A DNA stretch of 11,286 nucleotides from Rickettsiales bacterium (GCA_002689905.1 NZIN01000016.1:1-11286); one strand, 5' to 3'; numbered from the stretch's first letter, positions 1 to 7,259 are shown. Notes: generated by a model from the letters alone, not told the origin. Program-made: numbers and translations.

Positions 1-69
1 AGAGTATGTTAGGATGAGAGCTATTTTTTTTTATGACCATATATTTACAACTTTAATATTCTAACTTAA

Positions 70-96
70 TTGACTTATATAACATTTTATTATAAT
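70..96 (+). promoter_or_regulatory. Candidate sigma-70-type promoter for rho
   Basis: TTGACT at 70-75 matches the -35 consensus at 5 of 6 positions and TATAAT at 91-96 matches the -10 consensus at all 6. The 15-nt spacer is shorter than the ideal 17. Transcription would begin near position 103, giving a leader of about 47 nt before the rho ATG at 150. In sequence this AT-rich such matches arise by chance, so this is a plausible guess. The rest of 1-149 shows no coding signal that I can assign. Confidence 0.4.
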
Positions 97-149
97 GTAC
101 ATTACAAATAGTTCACTATTAATCAAAAAAATCTTACAATTTCAAAAAA

Positions 150-1418
150 ATGCATTTACAAGAATTAAAAAAAAAGAAAACACATGAGCTTTTGAGTTTA
201 GCTACAGAACATAATATCGAAAATGCAGCTAATATGAGAAGACAAGATATCATGTTTAGCATTTTAAAATCAGTAGCAGACAAAGGCACCTCTATTCATG
301 GTGATGGTGTAATTGATATTTTACAGGATGGGTTTGGTTTTCTTAGAGCACCAGAGTCAAATTATTTACCTGGACCAGATGATATTTATGTGAGTCCTAG
401 TCAAATCAGAAGGTTTGGATTGAGGAACGGAGATACGGTAGAGGGAGAGATAAGACAACCTAAAGACAATGAGAGATATTTCGCATTACTAAAAGTAACT
501 ACTATAAATTTTGTAAGTACGGATAAAATAAGAAATAAAATAAATTTTGATAATTTAACACCGCTATATCCTGACGATAAAATACAATTAGAGATGGACT
601 CCTCAGATCCTGGCGTAAAAAAGAAAAACATGTCTACTAGAATTATGGAGTTAGTCTCACCTATTGGAAAAGGACAGAGAGCTTTAATAGTATCACCGCC
701 CAGGACTGGAAAAACAGTATTTTTACAAAGTATAGCACATTCAATTGAAATGAATCATGATGAAGTATACTTAATAGTTCTTTTAATTGATGAAAGACCT
801 GAAGAAGTTACAGATATGCAGAGAACTGTTAAAGGAGAAGTGGTCTCTTCTACATTTGATGAACCAGCAACTCGACATGTGCAAGTAGCGGAGATGGTAA
901 TACAAAAAGCAAAAAGGTTAGTAGAAAGTGGTAGAGACGTAGTTATTTTACTTGATTCTATAACAAGACTGGCAAGAGCTTACAACACAGTAGTTCCTTC
1001 TTCAGGAAAAGTTTTAACTGGGGGTGTAGATGCTAATGCTCTGCAAAGACCAAAAAGGTTCTTTGGAGCAGCTAGAAATATTGAGGAAGGAGGAAGTTTA
1101 ACGATTATAGCTACTGCTTTAATAGAGACAGGTTCAAGGATGGATGAAGTAATCTTTGAAGAATTTAAAGGAACAGGTAATGCTGAAATAGTTTTAGATC
1201 GAAAACTAGCAGACAAAAGAACTTTTCCTGCTATAGACATAGCAAAATCTGGTACAAGAAAGGAGGAGCTATTAGTTGACAAAGCAGTATTATCTAAAAT
1301 GTGGGTTCTAAGAAAAATACTTTCCCCTATGGGTACTACTGACGCAATGGAGTTCTTAATAGAAAAATTAAAATCTTCAAAAAATAATAATGACTTTTTT
1401 GAGGCTATGAATCAGTAG
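150..1418 (+). CDS. rho: Transcription termination factor Rho
   Basis: This is the hexameric RNA-dependent ATPase/translocase that ends transcription at untranslated RNAs. The protein has 422 residues, against 419 in E. coli, and aligns end to end. An N-terminal Rho_N helical region (about 1-45) is followed by the cold-shock-like RNA-binding domain with the RNP1-type stretch GFGFLR (61-66) and the signature GPDDIYVSPSQIRRF (75-89). The ATPase domain has Walker A PRTGKT (184-189), the catalytic-glutamate segment LIDERPEEV (212-220), Walker B DVVILLD (263-269), the Q-loop SSGKVLTGG (284-292) and the arginine-finger motif SGTRKEE (367-373). The ATG start gives the family-typical MHLQELKKKK opening. 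There is no clear Shine-Dalgarno sequence upstream, only an A-run. The TAG stop lies inside the 3' end of the convergent qor gene. Nothing appears truncated. Confidence 0.98.
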   Translation: MHLQELKKKKTHELLSLATEHNIENAANMRRQDIMFSILKSVADKGTSIHGDGVIDILQDGFGFLRAPESNYLPGPDDIYVSPSQIRRFGLRNGDTVEGEIRQPKDNERYFALLKVTTINFVSTDKIRNKINFDNLTPLYPDDKIQLEMDSSDPGVKKKNMSTRIMELVSPIGKGQRALIVSPPRTGKTVFLQSIAHSIEMNHDEVYLIVLLIDERPEEVTDMQRTVKGEVVSSTFDEPATRHVQVAEMVIQKAKRLVESGRDVVILLDSITRLARAYNTVVPSSGKVLTGGVDANALQRPKRFFGAARNIEEGGSLTIIATALIETGSRMDEVIFEEFKGTGNAEIVLDRKLADKRTFPAIDIAKSGTRKEELLVDKAVLSKMWVLRKILSPMGTTDAMEFLIEKLKSSKNNNDFFEAMNQ

Positions 1419-1451
1419 TTATTTTTCATAACTATAGAGCCATAAGTTTTT
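1403..1451 (+). terminator. Weak hairpin at the rho/qor convergent junction
   Basis: A perfect 7-bp inverted repeat (TAGTTAT at 1416-1422, ATAACTA at 1428-1434) encloses a 5-nt loop. An outer GGCT/AGCC pair (1403-1406 with 1438-1441) could extend it imperfectly. In the rho direction a run of five T follows at 1447-1451. The inner stem is AT-rich and the T-run is not directly adjacent to it, so this is a poor intrinsic terminator. On the qor strand no U-run follows. It overlaps the last codons of both genes. Function is uncertain. Confidence 0.25.
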
Positions 1452-2398
1452 CTTAATTCTAGATCTGTATGAGCTTTTACTACATCTGACAAATCATATG
1501 AACTATTAATTTCCAACTCAATCACTTTTCCTTGGAGCATATCAAAAACTCTCTTTGAGCTATGCAACAAATCTTCTCTTTTAGTCGCATAATTCATCAA
1601 AGTAGGCCTAGTAAAAAATAAGCTTCCTTTTGATGCTAATAGAGAAGGATCAACAGGAGGGCAATTTCCAGAAGAATTTCCAAAGACTACCATAGTTCCC
1701 AAGGGTTTAAGACAGTCTAAGCCGTCTATGGCTGTATCTTTGCCCACACCATCATAAACAACATCTACTCCAGCATTATCAGTAATTTCCCTTACTTTAC
1801 TTACAAAATTTTCTTTTTTATAAAGTATAACTTCACTGCAACCATTTTCTTTTGCTAAAGAGGCCTTTTCTTCACTACCTACAGTTCCTATTACTCTTGC
1901 CCCCAATTTTTTTAGCCACTGACAAGCTATTAAGCCCACTCCTCCTGCCGCAGCATGAAAAAGTACAGTATGATTTGTATTTACTTTAAACAATCTTTCA
2001 ACTAAGTATTCAACAGTCATACCTTTAAGCATTATAGCAGCAGCTTCTTGGTCTGAGATACTTGCGGGAGTTTTTACTATTTTAGAGGCTTCTATATTTC
2101 TATGAGTGGAATAACTTCCCAGAGCCATTACATAAGAAACCCTGTCTCCTAGATTAAAATCTCTGACATCTGACCCCTTTTCTATAATAACACCAGCGCC
2201 CTCCATGCCAAGAGGTGTGGGCAGTGGTAAAGGATAAAGACCTGATCTATGATATGTATCAATAAAATTTAAACCAACATAAGTATGTTTTATTGTTACC
2301 TGATCTTTCTTTAAGGGCGAAAGAAACTTTTCTTCCCAAATCATATTAGCTGGGCCACCATTCTTTTTAACTGTTATTGCTTTTATACTAGTAGACAT
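1412..2398 (-). CDS. qor: Zinc-independent NADPH:quinone oxidoreductase (zeta-crystallin/QorA type)
   Basis: This is a cytosolic medium-chain dehydrogenase/reductase of the quinone reductase branch, 328 residues against 327 for E. coli QorA. The N-terminal GroES-like half carries the family signature GLNFIDTYHRSGLY (42-55) and the LGMEGAGVI segment (63-71). The Rossmann half has the NADPH-binding glycine motif AAAGGVG (149-155), followed by LIACQWLKKLGARVIGTVG (156-174), the typical Qor form. The zinc-binding cysteines of alcohol dehydrogenases are absent, as expected. The ATG start is supported by an AGAGG Shine-Dalgarno sequence (plus-strand 2403-2407) four nt upstream. An extended -10-like TGTTAAAAT (plus-strand 2442-2450) could drive it. 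It reads against rho and mnmE, overlaps the end of rho by 7 nt, and is not part of the tRNA-modification/partition functions around it. The in vivo substrate cannot be read from sequence. Related MDR enzymes reduce enoyl thioesters or other electrophiles. Confidence 0.9.
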   Translation of the reverse strand: MSTSIKAITVKKNGGPANMIWEEKFLSPLKKDQVTIKHTYVGLNFIDTYHRSGLYPLPLPTPLGMEGAGVIIEKGSDVRDFNLGDRVSYVMALGSYSTHRNIEASKIVKTPASISDQEAAAIMLKGMTVEYLVERLFKVNTNHTVLFHAAAGGVGLIACQWLKKLGARVIGTVGSEEKASLAKENGCSEVILYKKENFVSKVREITDNAGVDVVYDGVGKDTAIDGLDCLKPLGTMVVFGNSSGNCPPVDPSLLASKGSLFFTRPTLMNYATKREDLLHSSKRVFDMLQGKVIELEINSSYDLSDVVKAHTDLELRKTYGSIVMKNNY

Positions 2399-2570
2399 AT
2401 AACCTCTTTTAAAAATTATTTTTTTATACTATCCTTTTTTTATTTTAACATAGCTTTAAAAAAAAAATAAATTTTTTTATTTTATAAATTTAAGGAAACA
2501 TAAAAAAAAATAGTTTGATGTACCGTTAAGAATTATGAGAAATAAATTAAAAATTTTTAAAGAACATTAA
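2399..2570. other. Divergent, A/T-tract-rich spacer between qor and mnmE
   Basis: This is the longest non-coding gap in the window (172 nt) and must hold the promoters of both qor and mnmE. It contains long homopolymer runs, including about ten A at 2458-2467 and nine A at 2502-2510, and a perfect 14-nt palindrome TTAAAAATTTTTAA at 2547-2560 just before mnmE. No convincing -35/-10 pair for mnmE stands out. TTGATG at 2515-2520 has no well-placed -10 partner. No open reading frame or RNA gene was recognised. Confidence 0.6.
2403..2407 (-). promoter_or_regulatory. Shine-Dalgarno sequence of qor
   Basis: On the complement strand AGAGG stands four nt before the ATG at 2398. It supports that ATG as the qor start. 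It is one of the few clear Shine-Dalgarno sequences in the window. Confidence 0.6.
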
Positions 2571-3881
2571 ATGCAAAAAACAATATTTGCTCTTGCAACA
2601 GGAAATCAATTATCTGCGCTCTCTATAATTAGAATTTCAGGAGAAGAGTGTAAAAATATCATAAAAAAATTAACCAGAAAACCTGTTCCTAAAGAGAGAC
2701 TGCTTACTTTAAGAAGCTTTTATTTTCTAAAAAATAAAGAAAAAATTATTGACACATGTTTGTTCTCATGGATGCCTGGGCCTAGGTCGTATACAGGAGA
2801 GGATAGCTTAGAAATTTATACTCATGGAGGAGAAGCAGTCTTTCAAAGTTTCTTTTTAGTTTTATCAAGCCTCAAAAATTTAAAATATGCAGATCAGGGG
2901 GAGTTTTCTAAAAGAGCCATAATAAATGGAAAGATAAATTTAGTAGAGGCAGAAGCAATTAATGATTTAATATATTCACAAACAGAATATCAGAGAGAAT
3001 TAGCTATAAGACAATACAATAAAGGTTTGTCACTCCCTTTAGTTCAATGGAGAAAAAGGTTAATTAATAGCATGGCTGCAGTTGAAGCTGTGATTGATTT
3101 TTCAGAAGAAGAAGATACCCCATCAGTTTTAAATATAGAGAAAGATTTATTGAGACTTAAAAAAGATATAGAAATAGTTTTAGAAAATAATGAATGCTAT
3201 GAGCTAGTTAATAATGGGATTAAGGTTGTTTTTAAAGGAAAGCCTAATGCAGGAAAGTCGAGCATTTTTAATGCTATTTTAAAAACAGAAAAGTCTATAG
3301 TTAGCAATACTCCAGGCACAACTAGAGACATAATACACAGCAAAATAAATTATAAGGGTTATGTTATAAATTTTTACGATACAGCTGGCATTACTTCTAC
3401 TAATAACGAAATAGAAGCAGAGGGGATAAGAAGAGCAAAAAAATTAATTAAAGAAGCGGACATAATCTTAAATATAACAGAGAATGAAAGAATTATAAAA
3501 GCTAGTAATAATAAAGAGTGGATAATATTAAACAAAATAGACATTAAAAATGATATTAGTAAAGAATTTTTAAAAAAGACTATTAAAGTAAGCGCTAAAA
3601 CAGGAAAAGGCATAAAGGGTTTGCTAGATAAAATTTATAGAGAAATATTATTAAAAGCAAAACCACTGAATAAAGAGAATACATTAGTAGCCAATACAAG
3701 ACAGGCCCTAGAACTCAAAGAAACTATTGCAAATATTGATAAAGCCCTTCTAGAAAGTTCTGAGGAAATAATAGGAGAACACCTAAGAGAGGCAAACAGG
3801 AGCCTTGAAAGAATAATAGGAAATATTGATATTGAAGAAGTTCTAGGTAATATTTTTTCTAATTTTTGTATAGGAAAATAA
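2571..3881 (+). CDS. mnmE: tRNA uridine-5-carboxymethylaminomethyl modification GTPase MnmE (TrmE)
   Basis: MnmE is a dimeric, potassium-activated GTPase. With MnmG it installs the aminomethyl-type group on carbon 5 of wobble uridine 34 in a subset of tRNAs. At 436 residues it is near the usual 450. The N-terminal folate-binding domain opens with TIFALATGNQLSALSIIRISG (roughly 4-24), close to the alphaproteobacterial form, and carries PRSYTGEDSLEI (71-82) and HGG (85-87). A helical domain is interrupted by the G domain, with G1 GKPNAGKS (223-230), G2 TPGTTRD (247-253), G3 DTAG (270-273), G4 NKID (321-324) and G5 SAKTGKG (341-347). The protein ends in the diagnostic FCIGK with the functional cysteine at 433. 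The ATG gives the family N-terminus without extension. Two parS sites start one nt after the stop codon. Confidence 0.98.
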   Translation: MQKTIFALATGNQLSALSIIRISGEECKNIIKKLTRKPVPKERLLTLRSFYFLKNKEKIIDTCLFSWMPGPRSYTGEDSLEIYTHGGEAVFQSFFLVLSSLKNLKYADQGEFSKRAIINGKINLVEAEAINDLIYSQTEYQRELAIRQYNKGLSLPLVQWRKRLINSMAAVEAVIDFSEEEDTPSVLNIEKDLLRLKKDIEIVLENNECYELVNNGIKVVFKGKPNAGKSSIFNAILKTEKSIVSNTPGTTRDIIHSKINYKGYVINFYDTAGITSTNNEIEAEGIRRAKKLIKEADIILNITENERIIKASNNKEWIILNKIDIKNDISKEFLKKTIKVSAKTGKGIKGLLDKIYREILLKAKPLNKENTLVANTRQALELKETIANIDKALLESSEEIIGEHLREANRSLERIIGNIDIEEVLGNIFSNFCIGK

Positions 3882-3897
3882 CGTTTCACGTGAAACA
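3882..3897. other. parS centromere site 1
   Basis: The 14-nt core GTTTCACGTGAAAC (3883-3896) is a perfect palindrome identical to the canonical bacterial parS core bound by ParB. The flanks are C on the left and A on the right, so the outermost pair of the ideal 16-mer TGTTTCACGTGAAACA has one mismatch. It starts directly after the mnmE stop codon. ParB, encoded 3.4 kb downstream, is the expected ligand. ParB of this family loads here as a CTP-dependent clamp and spreads along flanking DNA (family knowledge). Confidence 0.95.
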
Positions 3898-3917
3898 ATC
3901 GATCTATCAGCTTAATT

Positions 3918-3933
3918 TGTTTCACGTGAAACA
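3918..3933. other. parS centromere site 2
   Basis: TGTTTCACGTGAAACA here is an exact match to the canonical 16-nt parS palindrome. Its centre lies 36 bp from the centre of site 1, so the sites sit about 3.4 helical turns apart (assuming 10.5 bp per turn). The 20-nt spacer between the 16-mers has only a small ATCGAT palindrome (3898-3903). A closely spaced parS pair upstream of the operon that encodes ParA and ParB fits a chromosomal centromere near the replication origin. Confidence 0.97.
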
Positions 3934-3995
3934 TGATAAGTTTTTGTAGACTATTTTTTTTACACATATATATTTAATAAAATTAAAAAAATTTT

Positions 3996-5861
3996 ATGTT
4001 AAAAGCTACAGATATAATAATTATTGGAGGAGGGCATGCAGGTGTTGAGGCGGCAAGTGCAGCCGCTAGAGTAGGAGCTGAAGTTTTGCTTGTTACAATA
4101 GATGAGGACAAAATTGGAGAAATGTCGTGCAATCCAGCAATAGGGGGAATAGGCAAAGGCCATATAGTCAGAGAGATAGATGCATTGGGAGGTTTGATGC
4201 CAAAATGTGCGGATAAGGCAGGCATTCAATTTAAAGTTTTAAATGCTAGCAAAGGTCCTGCTGTGAGGGGTCCAAGGTGTCAAGCAGATAGAGAATTATA
4301 TAAAAAGGCTGTGAAAAGTGAAATAAAAGATCTAAAAAATATTAATATTCTCAGTGCAATAGTAGAAAAAATAAAAATAGAAAACAATATTTGTAAAGGA
4401 ATACAATTAAGCACGGGTCAGTTTATAGCTTCAAAATCTGTAGTATTAACTACAGGTACATTTTTAAATGGTATTATTTACATAGGAAATAAGAAAATTT
4501 CAGCTGGTAGAATTAATGAAAAATCTTCTGTAGGGCTAGGGTATTTTTTGAAATCTCTTAAATTGCCAATGGCTAGGTTAAAAACAGGAACTCCTCCTAG
4601 GTTAATTAAAAATTCTATAAACTTTGATGGTTTAGAAGAAGACATGGGAGATTCTAGGCCAGAGTTTTTTTCTAAAGATACAAATAAATTATTTACTAAG
4701 CAAATATCTTGCTATGCGGCTTGGACGAACCCTAAAACGCATAGCATAATAAAAGAATCTTTGAAGGAAAGCCCTCTCTACAATGGTACAATATCTTCAA
4801 CAGGCCCTAGATACTGTCCTTCAATAGAAGATAAAATTCACAGATTTTATGGTAGAGACAGACATAGGGTGATGTTGGAACCAGAAGGTCTTAATTCAGA
4901 TATAATCTATCCCAATGGTATTTCCACATCACTGCCTGCTGAATTTCAAAAAAAGTTTATATGCTCTATACAAGGACTAGAAAAAGCAAAAATAGCTCAA
5001 CTTGGTTACGCAATAGAGTACGATCATCTAGACCCAAGATCTTTAAAGAAAACATTAGAAAGTAAAAGTATAAATAATCTTTTTTTTGCAGGGCAAATTA
5101 ATGGTACAACAGGTTATGAAGAAGCAGCAGGACAAGGTTTAATAGCAGGCATCAACGCAGCCTTAAAAACCAATAACTCTTGTAAAAACTGGGAATTAGA
5201 TAGAACTGAGTCTTACATAGGTGTAATGATAGATGATTTAGTAACCAGAGGGACCCCTGAGCCATATAGGATGTTTACATCAAGAGCAGAGTATAGGCTT
5301 TATTTAAGAGCAGACAATGCAGATCTAAGGCTTACTGAAAAGGCAATAAGTTTAAATATTATCTCAAAAGAAAGAAAAGAAAAGTATCTTAAGTACAAAA
5401 AAAATATAAGCTTGCTGAAAAAAAAGTGCCTAAATACTGTTATCTTACCACATAAGGCAAAAGAGATAGGGCTAAATTTAAGTGCTGATGGAAAAAAACG
5501 AAACCTGTATTCTTTAATAGGTTTTAATAATATTGATAAAAAGAGACTCCTAGAAAAGTTTTCCTTCCTAAGAAGTTCACAAAAGGAAGTTTTGGATCAA
5601 CTCATAATTCAGTCAAAATATCAAACACATGTTCAGAAGCAAAAGGGGAGTGTGTATTCTTATAATAGAGATAGAAGTATTAAAATTCCAGTGAACATTG
5701 ATTATAAGAAAATTGGAGGTTTATCAAAAGAATCATGTGATGCTCTAGAAAATGTTAAGCCTGAAGATTTGGCTAGTGCTGCAAAAATTCCTGGGGTCAC
5801 AGCAGCTGCTTTATCTTCTGTTCTTTTATATACTAAAAAGGTAAAAAAAATTGCTGGATAG
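3996..5861 (+). CDS. mnmG: tRNA uridine-5-carboxymethylaminomethyl modification enzyme MnmG (GidA)
   Basis: MnmG is the FAD-dependent partner of MnmE in making cmnm5U34 in tRNA. The protein has 621 residues (E. coli 629) and looks complete. The FAD-binding Rossmann motif is DIIIIGGGHAGVEAA (6-20). It is followed by the conserved CNPAIGGIGKGHIVREIDALGG (45-66, with some positions variable across the family) and AGRINEKSSVGL (170-181). Both GidA signatures are present: GPRYCPSIEDK (270-280), with a conserved cysteine at 274, and AGQINGTTGYEEAAGQG (365-381). GLNSDIIYPNGISTSLP lies at 298-314. The C-terminal helical MnmE/tRNA-binding domain ends with IPGVTAAALSSVLLY (598-612). The ATG start has no Shine-Dalgarno sequence. 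A TATATA at 3967-3972 downstream of the parS pair could be a -10 element, but its -35 is poor. rsmG begins inside its last codons. Confidence 0.98.
   Translation: MLKATDIIIIGGGHAGVEAASAAARVGAEVLLVTIDEDKIGEMSCNPAIGGIGKGHIVREIDALGGLMPKCADKAGIQFKVLNASKGPAVRGPRCQADRELYKKAVKSEIKDLKNINILSAIVEKIKIENNICKGIQLSTGQFIASKSVVLTTGTFLNGIIYIGNKKISAGRINEKSSVGLGYFLKSLKLPMARLKTGTPPRLIKNSINFDGLEEDMGDSRPEFFSKDTNKLFTKQISCYAAWTNPKTHSIIKESLKESPLYNGTISSTGPRYCPSIEDKIHRFYGRDRHRVMLEPEGLNSDIIYPNGISTSLPAEFQKKFICSIQGLEKAKIAQLGYAIEYDHLDPRSLKKTLESKSINNLFFAGQINGTTGYEEAAGQGLIAGINAALKTNNSCKNWELDRTESYIGVMIDDLVTRGTPEPYRMFTSRAEYRLYLRADNADLRLTEKAISLNIISKERKEKYLKYKKNISLLKKKCLNTVILPHKAKEIGLNLSADGKKRNLYSLIGFNNIDKKRLLEKFSFLRSSQKEVLDQLIIQSKYQTHVQKQKGSVYSYNRDRSIKIPVNIDYKKIGGLSKESCDALENVKPEDLASAAKIPGVTAAALSSVLLYTKKVKKIAG
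5836..5841 (+). promoter_or_regulatory. Shine-Dalgarno sequence supporting the TTG start of rsmG
   Basis: AAAAGG lies inside the mnmG 3' end, with nine nt between it and the TTG at 5851. No in-frame ATG or GTG exists near the expected RsmG N-terminus; the first in-frame methionine is residue 40, inside the conserved fold. This site therefore favours TTG as the start. Confidence 0.5.
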
Positions 5862-6492
5862 TGAAAACAAGGATATAGACGCATTCAGAAAGTTAACTAA
5901 TGCTGATGCTTATAAAATCCAGAATATTAAAATATTTATAAAGACTTTAGATGTCTACCAAGAGAGGATGAATCTGATTGGAAAAAGCACTAGGAATAAG
6001 ATTTGGAATCGTCACATTCTGGATTCTGCGCAGATAAGTGATTACTTGCATAAAGAGAAAAGTAATAATATGACAATTGATGTAGGATCTGGAGCAGGGT
6101 TTCCAGGGCTTATTTTATCAATTTTAGGACGAAAAGATATAATATTGTGTGAAAAAAGTAAAAAAAAATCAACCTTTTTAAGAGCGGTTTCCCAAGAACT
6201 TAAATTAAAAATTAAAATTTTTGAAGGTAGAATAGAAGACTATGATGGAAAAAATGTTAAGACTATTATATCAAGAGCATTTTCTCCGTTAAAGAATTTT
6301 TTAGTTAAAGTAAAACATCTTATTTGTTATGACACCGTTTTAGTTCTACATAAAGGAGAGAGGTATGTTCAAGAAATAGAGGAAGCTAAAAATTCTTTTT
6401 CTTTTAATTATAAGTGTTATAAGAGTTTAACAAGTCGAGATTCTAGGGTTTTAAAAATAAAAAATGTAGAAGCACCTTATGCAAGAAACTAA
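5851..6492 (+). CDS. rsmG: 16S rRNA (guanine-527-N7)-methyltransferase RsmG (GidB)
   Basis: RsmG transfers a methyl group from S-adenosylmethionine to N7 of G527 of 16S rRNA. Loss of the enzyme gives low-level streptomycin resistance in other bacteria (family knowledge). The 213 residues match the usual 205-215. The family segment NLIGKSTRNKIWNRHILDS (41-59) precedes the Rossmann SAM-binding motif TIDVGSGAGFPGL (75-87). ISRAFSPL (140-147) and the HKGE turn (167-170) follow, in the order expected for RsmG. The start is TTG at 5851, overlapping the end of mnmG by 11 nt. This is inferred because upstream in-frame sequence lacks ATG/GTG and a Shine-Dalgarno AAAAGG is suitably placed. CTG at 5854 is a less likely alternative. 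The 3' end overlaps parA by 14 nt, so translation of mnmG, rsmG and parA is probably coupled. Confidence 0.96.
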   Translation: MLDSENKDIDAFRKLTNADAYKIQNIKIFIKTLDVYQERMNLIGKSTRNKIWNRHILDSAQISDYLHKEKSNNMTIDVGSGAGFPGLILSILGRKDIILCEKSKKKSTFLRAVSQELKLKIKIFEGRIEDYDGKNVKTIISRAFSPLKNFLVKVKHLICYDTVLVLHKGERYVQEIEEAKNSFSFNYKCYKSLTSRDSRVLKIKNVEAPYARN

Positions 6493-7246
6493 AATTATAT
6501 CTGTTGTAAATCAAAAGGGAGGAGTGGGAAAGACTACTACTGCTGTAAACTTAGGAACAGCTTTAGTCGCAATAAACAAAAAAGTTCTTTTAATAGACTT
6601 AGATCCCCAGGGCAACCTTTCAACAGGGCTAGGAATAAAAAGTGAAGATAGAAAAATAACTGTTTATGACTTGATCATGCTTGACGAAGTAATACTAGAA
6701 AAAGCTCTTAAAAACACAAAAATTCCTCTTTTAGATATTGTATCTTCTAGTATTAATTTATCAGGAATAGAGTTTGAGCTTGGAGAAGATAAAGATAGAA
6801 ATAAAAAATTATATAATAAAATCAGTAATATAAAAAGTAAATATGATTTTATTATCATAGACTGTCCTCCTTCACTGGGGATTTTAACGATCAATTCATT
6901 AGTAGCTTCTAGTTCTGTTTTAGTTCCATTGCAGTGCGAATTCTATGCTTTAGAAGGTTTAGCACAATTACTCAAAACTTTAGAAGCGGTAAAAAATAAC
7001 TTAAATCCATGTTTAAAATTAGAAGGCGTGGTACTAACTATGTATGATAGTAGAAATAGGTTATCAGAAGATGTTATTAATGATGCAAGAGAGCACCTAG
7101 GAAATAAGGTCTTCAAAACTGTTATTCCAAGGAATGTAAGGCTATCAGAGGCTCCTAGTCATGGTTTGCCTGCAATTTTATATGATAGTAAGTGTGCAGG
7201 TTCTGAAGCGTATATAAGTCTAGCTAAAGAGTTCATTAACAGATAG
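6479..7246 (+). CDS. parA: Chromosome-partitioning ATPase ParA (Soj)
   Basis: This is a deviant Walker-A ATPase of the ParA/MinD superfamily that moves ParB-parS complexes along the nucleoid. The protein is 255 residues, the small chromosomal type without an N-terminal HTH domain. Walker A KGGVGKTT (13-20) includes the signature lysine K13. Walker A' LLIDLDPQGN (37-46), Walker B FIIIDCPPSLG (124-134) and the conserved PRNVRLSEAPSHG (217-229) are all intact. The ATG at 6479 gives the family-typical start, with KIISVVNQKGGVGKT at residues 5-19, and lies inside the last codons of rsmG. Plasmid-type ParA is unlikely, given the chromosomal gidA-gidB-parA-parB order and the parS pair upstream. parB follows after 24 nt. 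Confidence 0.97.
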   Translation: MQETKIISVVNQKGGVGKTTTAVNLGTALVAINKKVLLIDLDPQGNLSTGLGIKSEDRKITVYDLIMLDEVILEKALKNTKIPLLDIVSSSINLSGIEFELGEDKDRNKKLYNKISNIKSKYDFIIIDCPPSLGILTINSLVASSSVLVPLQCEFYALEGLAQLLKTLEAVKNNLNPCLKLEGVVLTMYDSRNRLSEDVINDAREHLGNKVFKTVIPRNVRLSEAPSHGLPAILYDSKCAGSEAYISLAKEFINR

Positions 7247-7259
7247 CTAATTAATTAAA

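Noticed and set aside
53..69. Two TTAA elements resembling a CtrA binding site upstream of rho
   Set aside because: The spacing is 9 nt rather than the 7 nt of the CtrA consensus, and TTAA is expected often by chance in this base composition.
980..1282. 100-codon complement-strand open frame inside rho
   Set aside because: It lies wholly antisense to the highly conserved Rho ATPase domain. Its serine/leucine-rich composition is typical of a shadow frame.
2547..2560. Perfect 14-nt palindrome TTAAAAATTTTTAA before mnmE
   Set aside because: It consists only of A and T in a spacer full of homopolymer runs, so it is readily expected by chance. No known operator matches it.
3635..3967. 110-codon complement-strand open frame with the repeated peptide FHVK
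   Set aside because: The repeat is simply the two parS palindromes read in frame. The rest lies antisense to the mnmE 3' end and has no family features or ribosome-binding site.
3983..4229. Complement-strand open frames over the mnmG start
   Set aside because: They are antisense to the FAD-binding domain of mnmG, and their proline/alanine-rich content mirrors the glycine-rich sense strand. They have no independent start signals.
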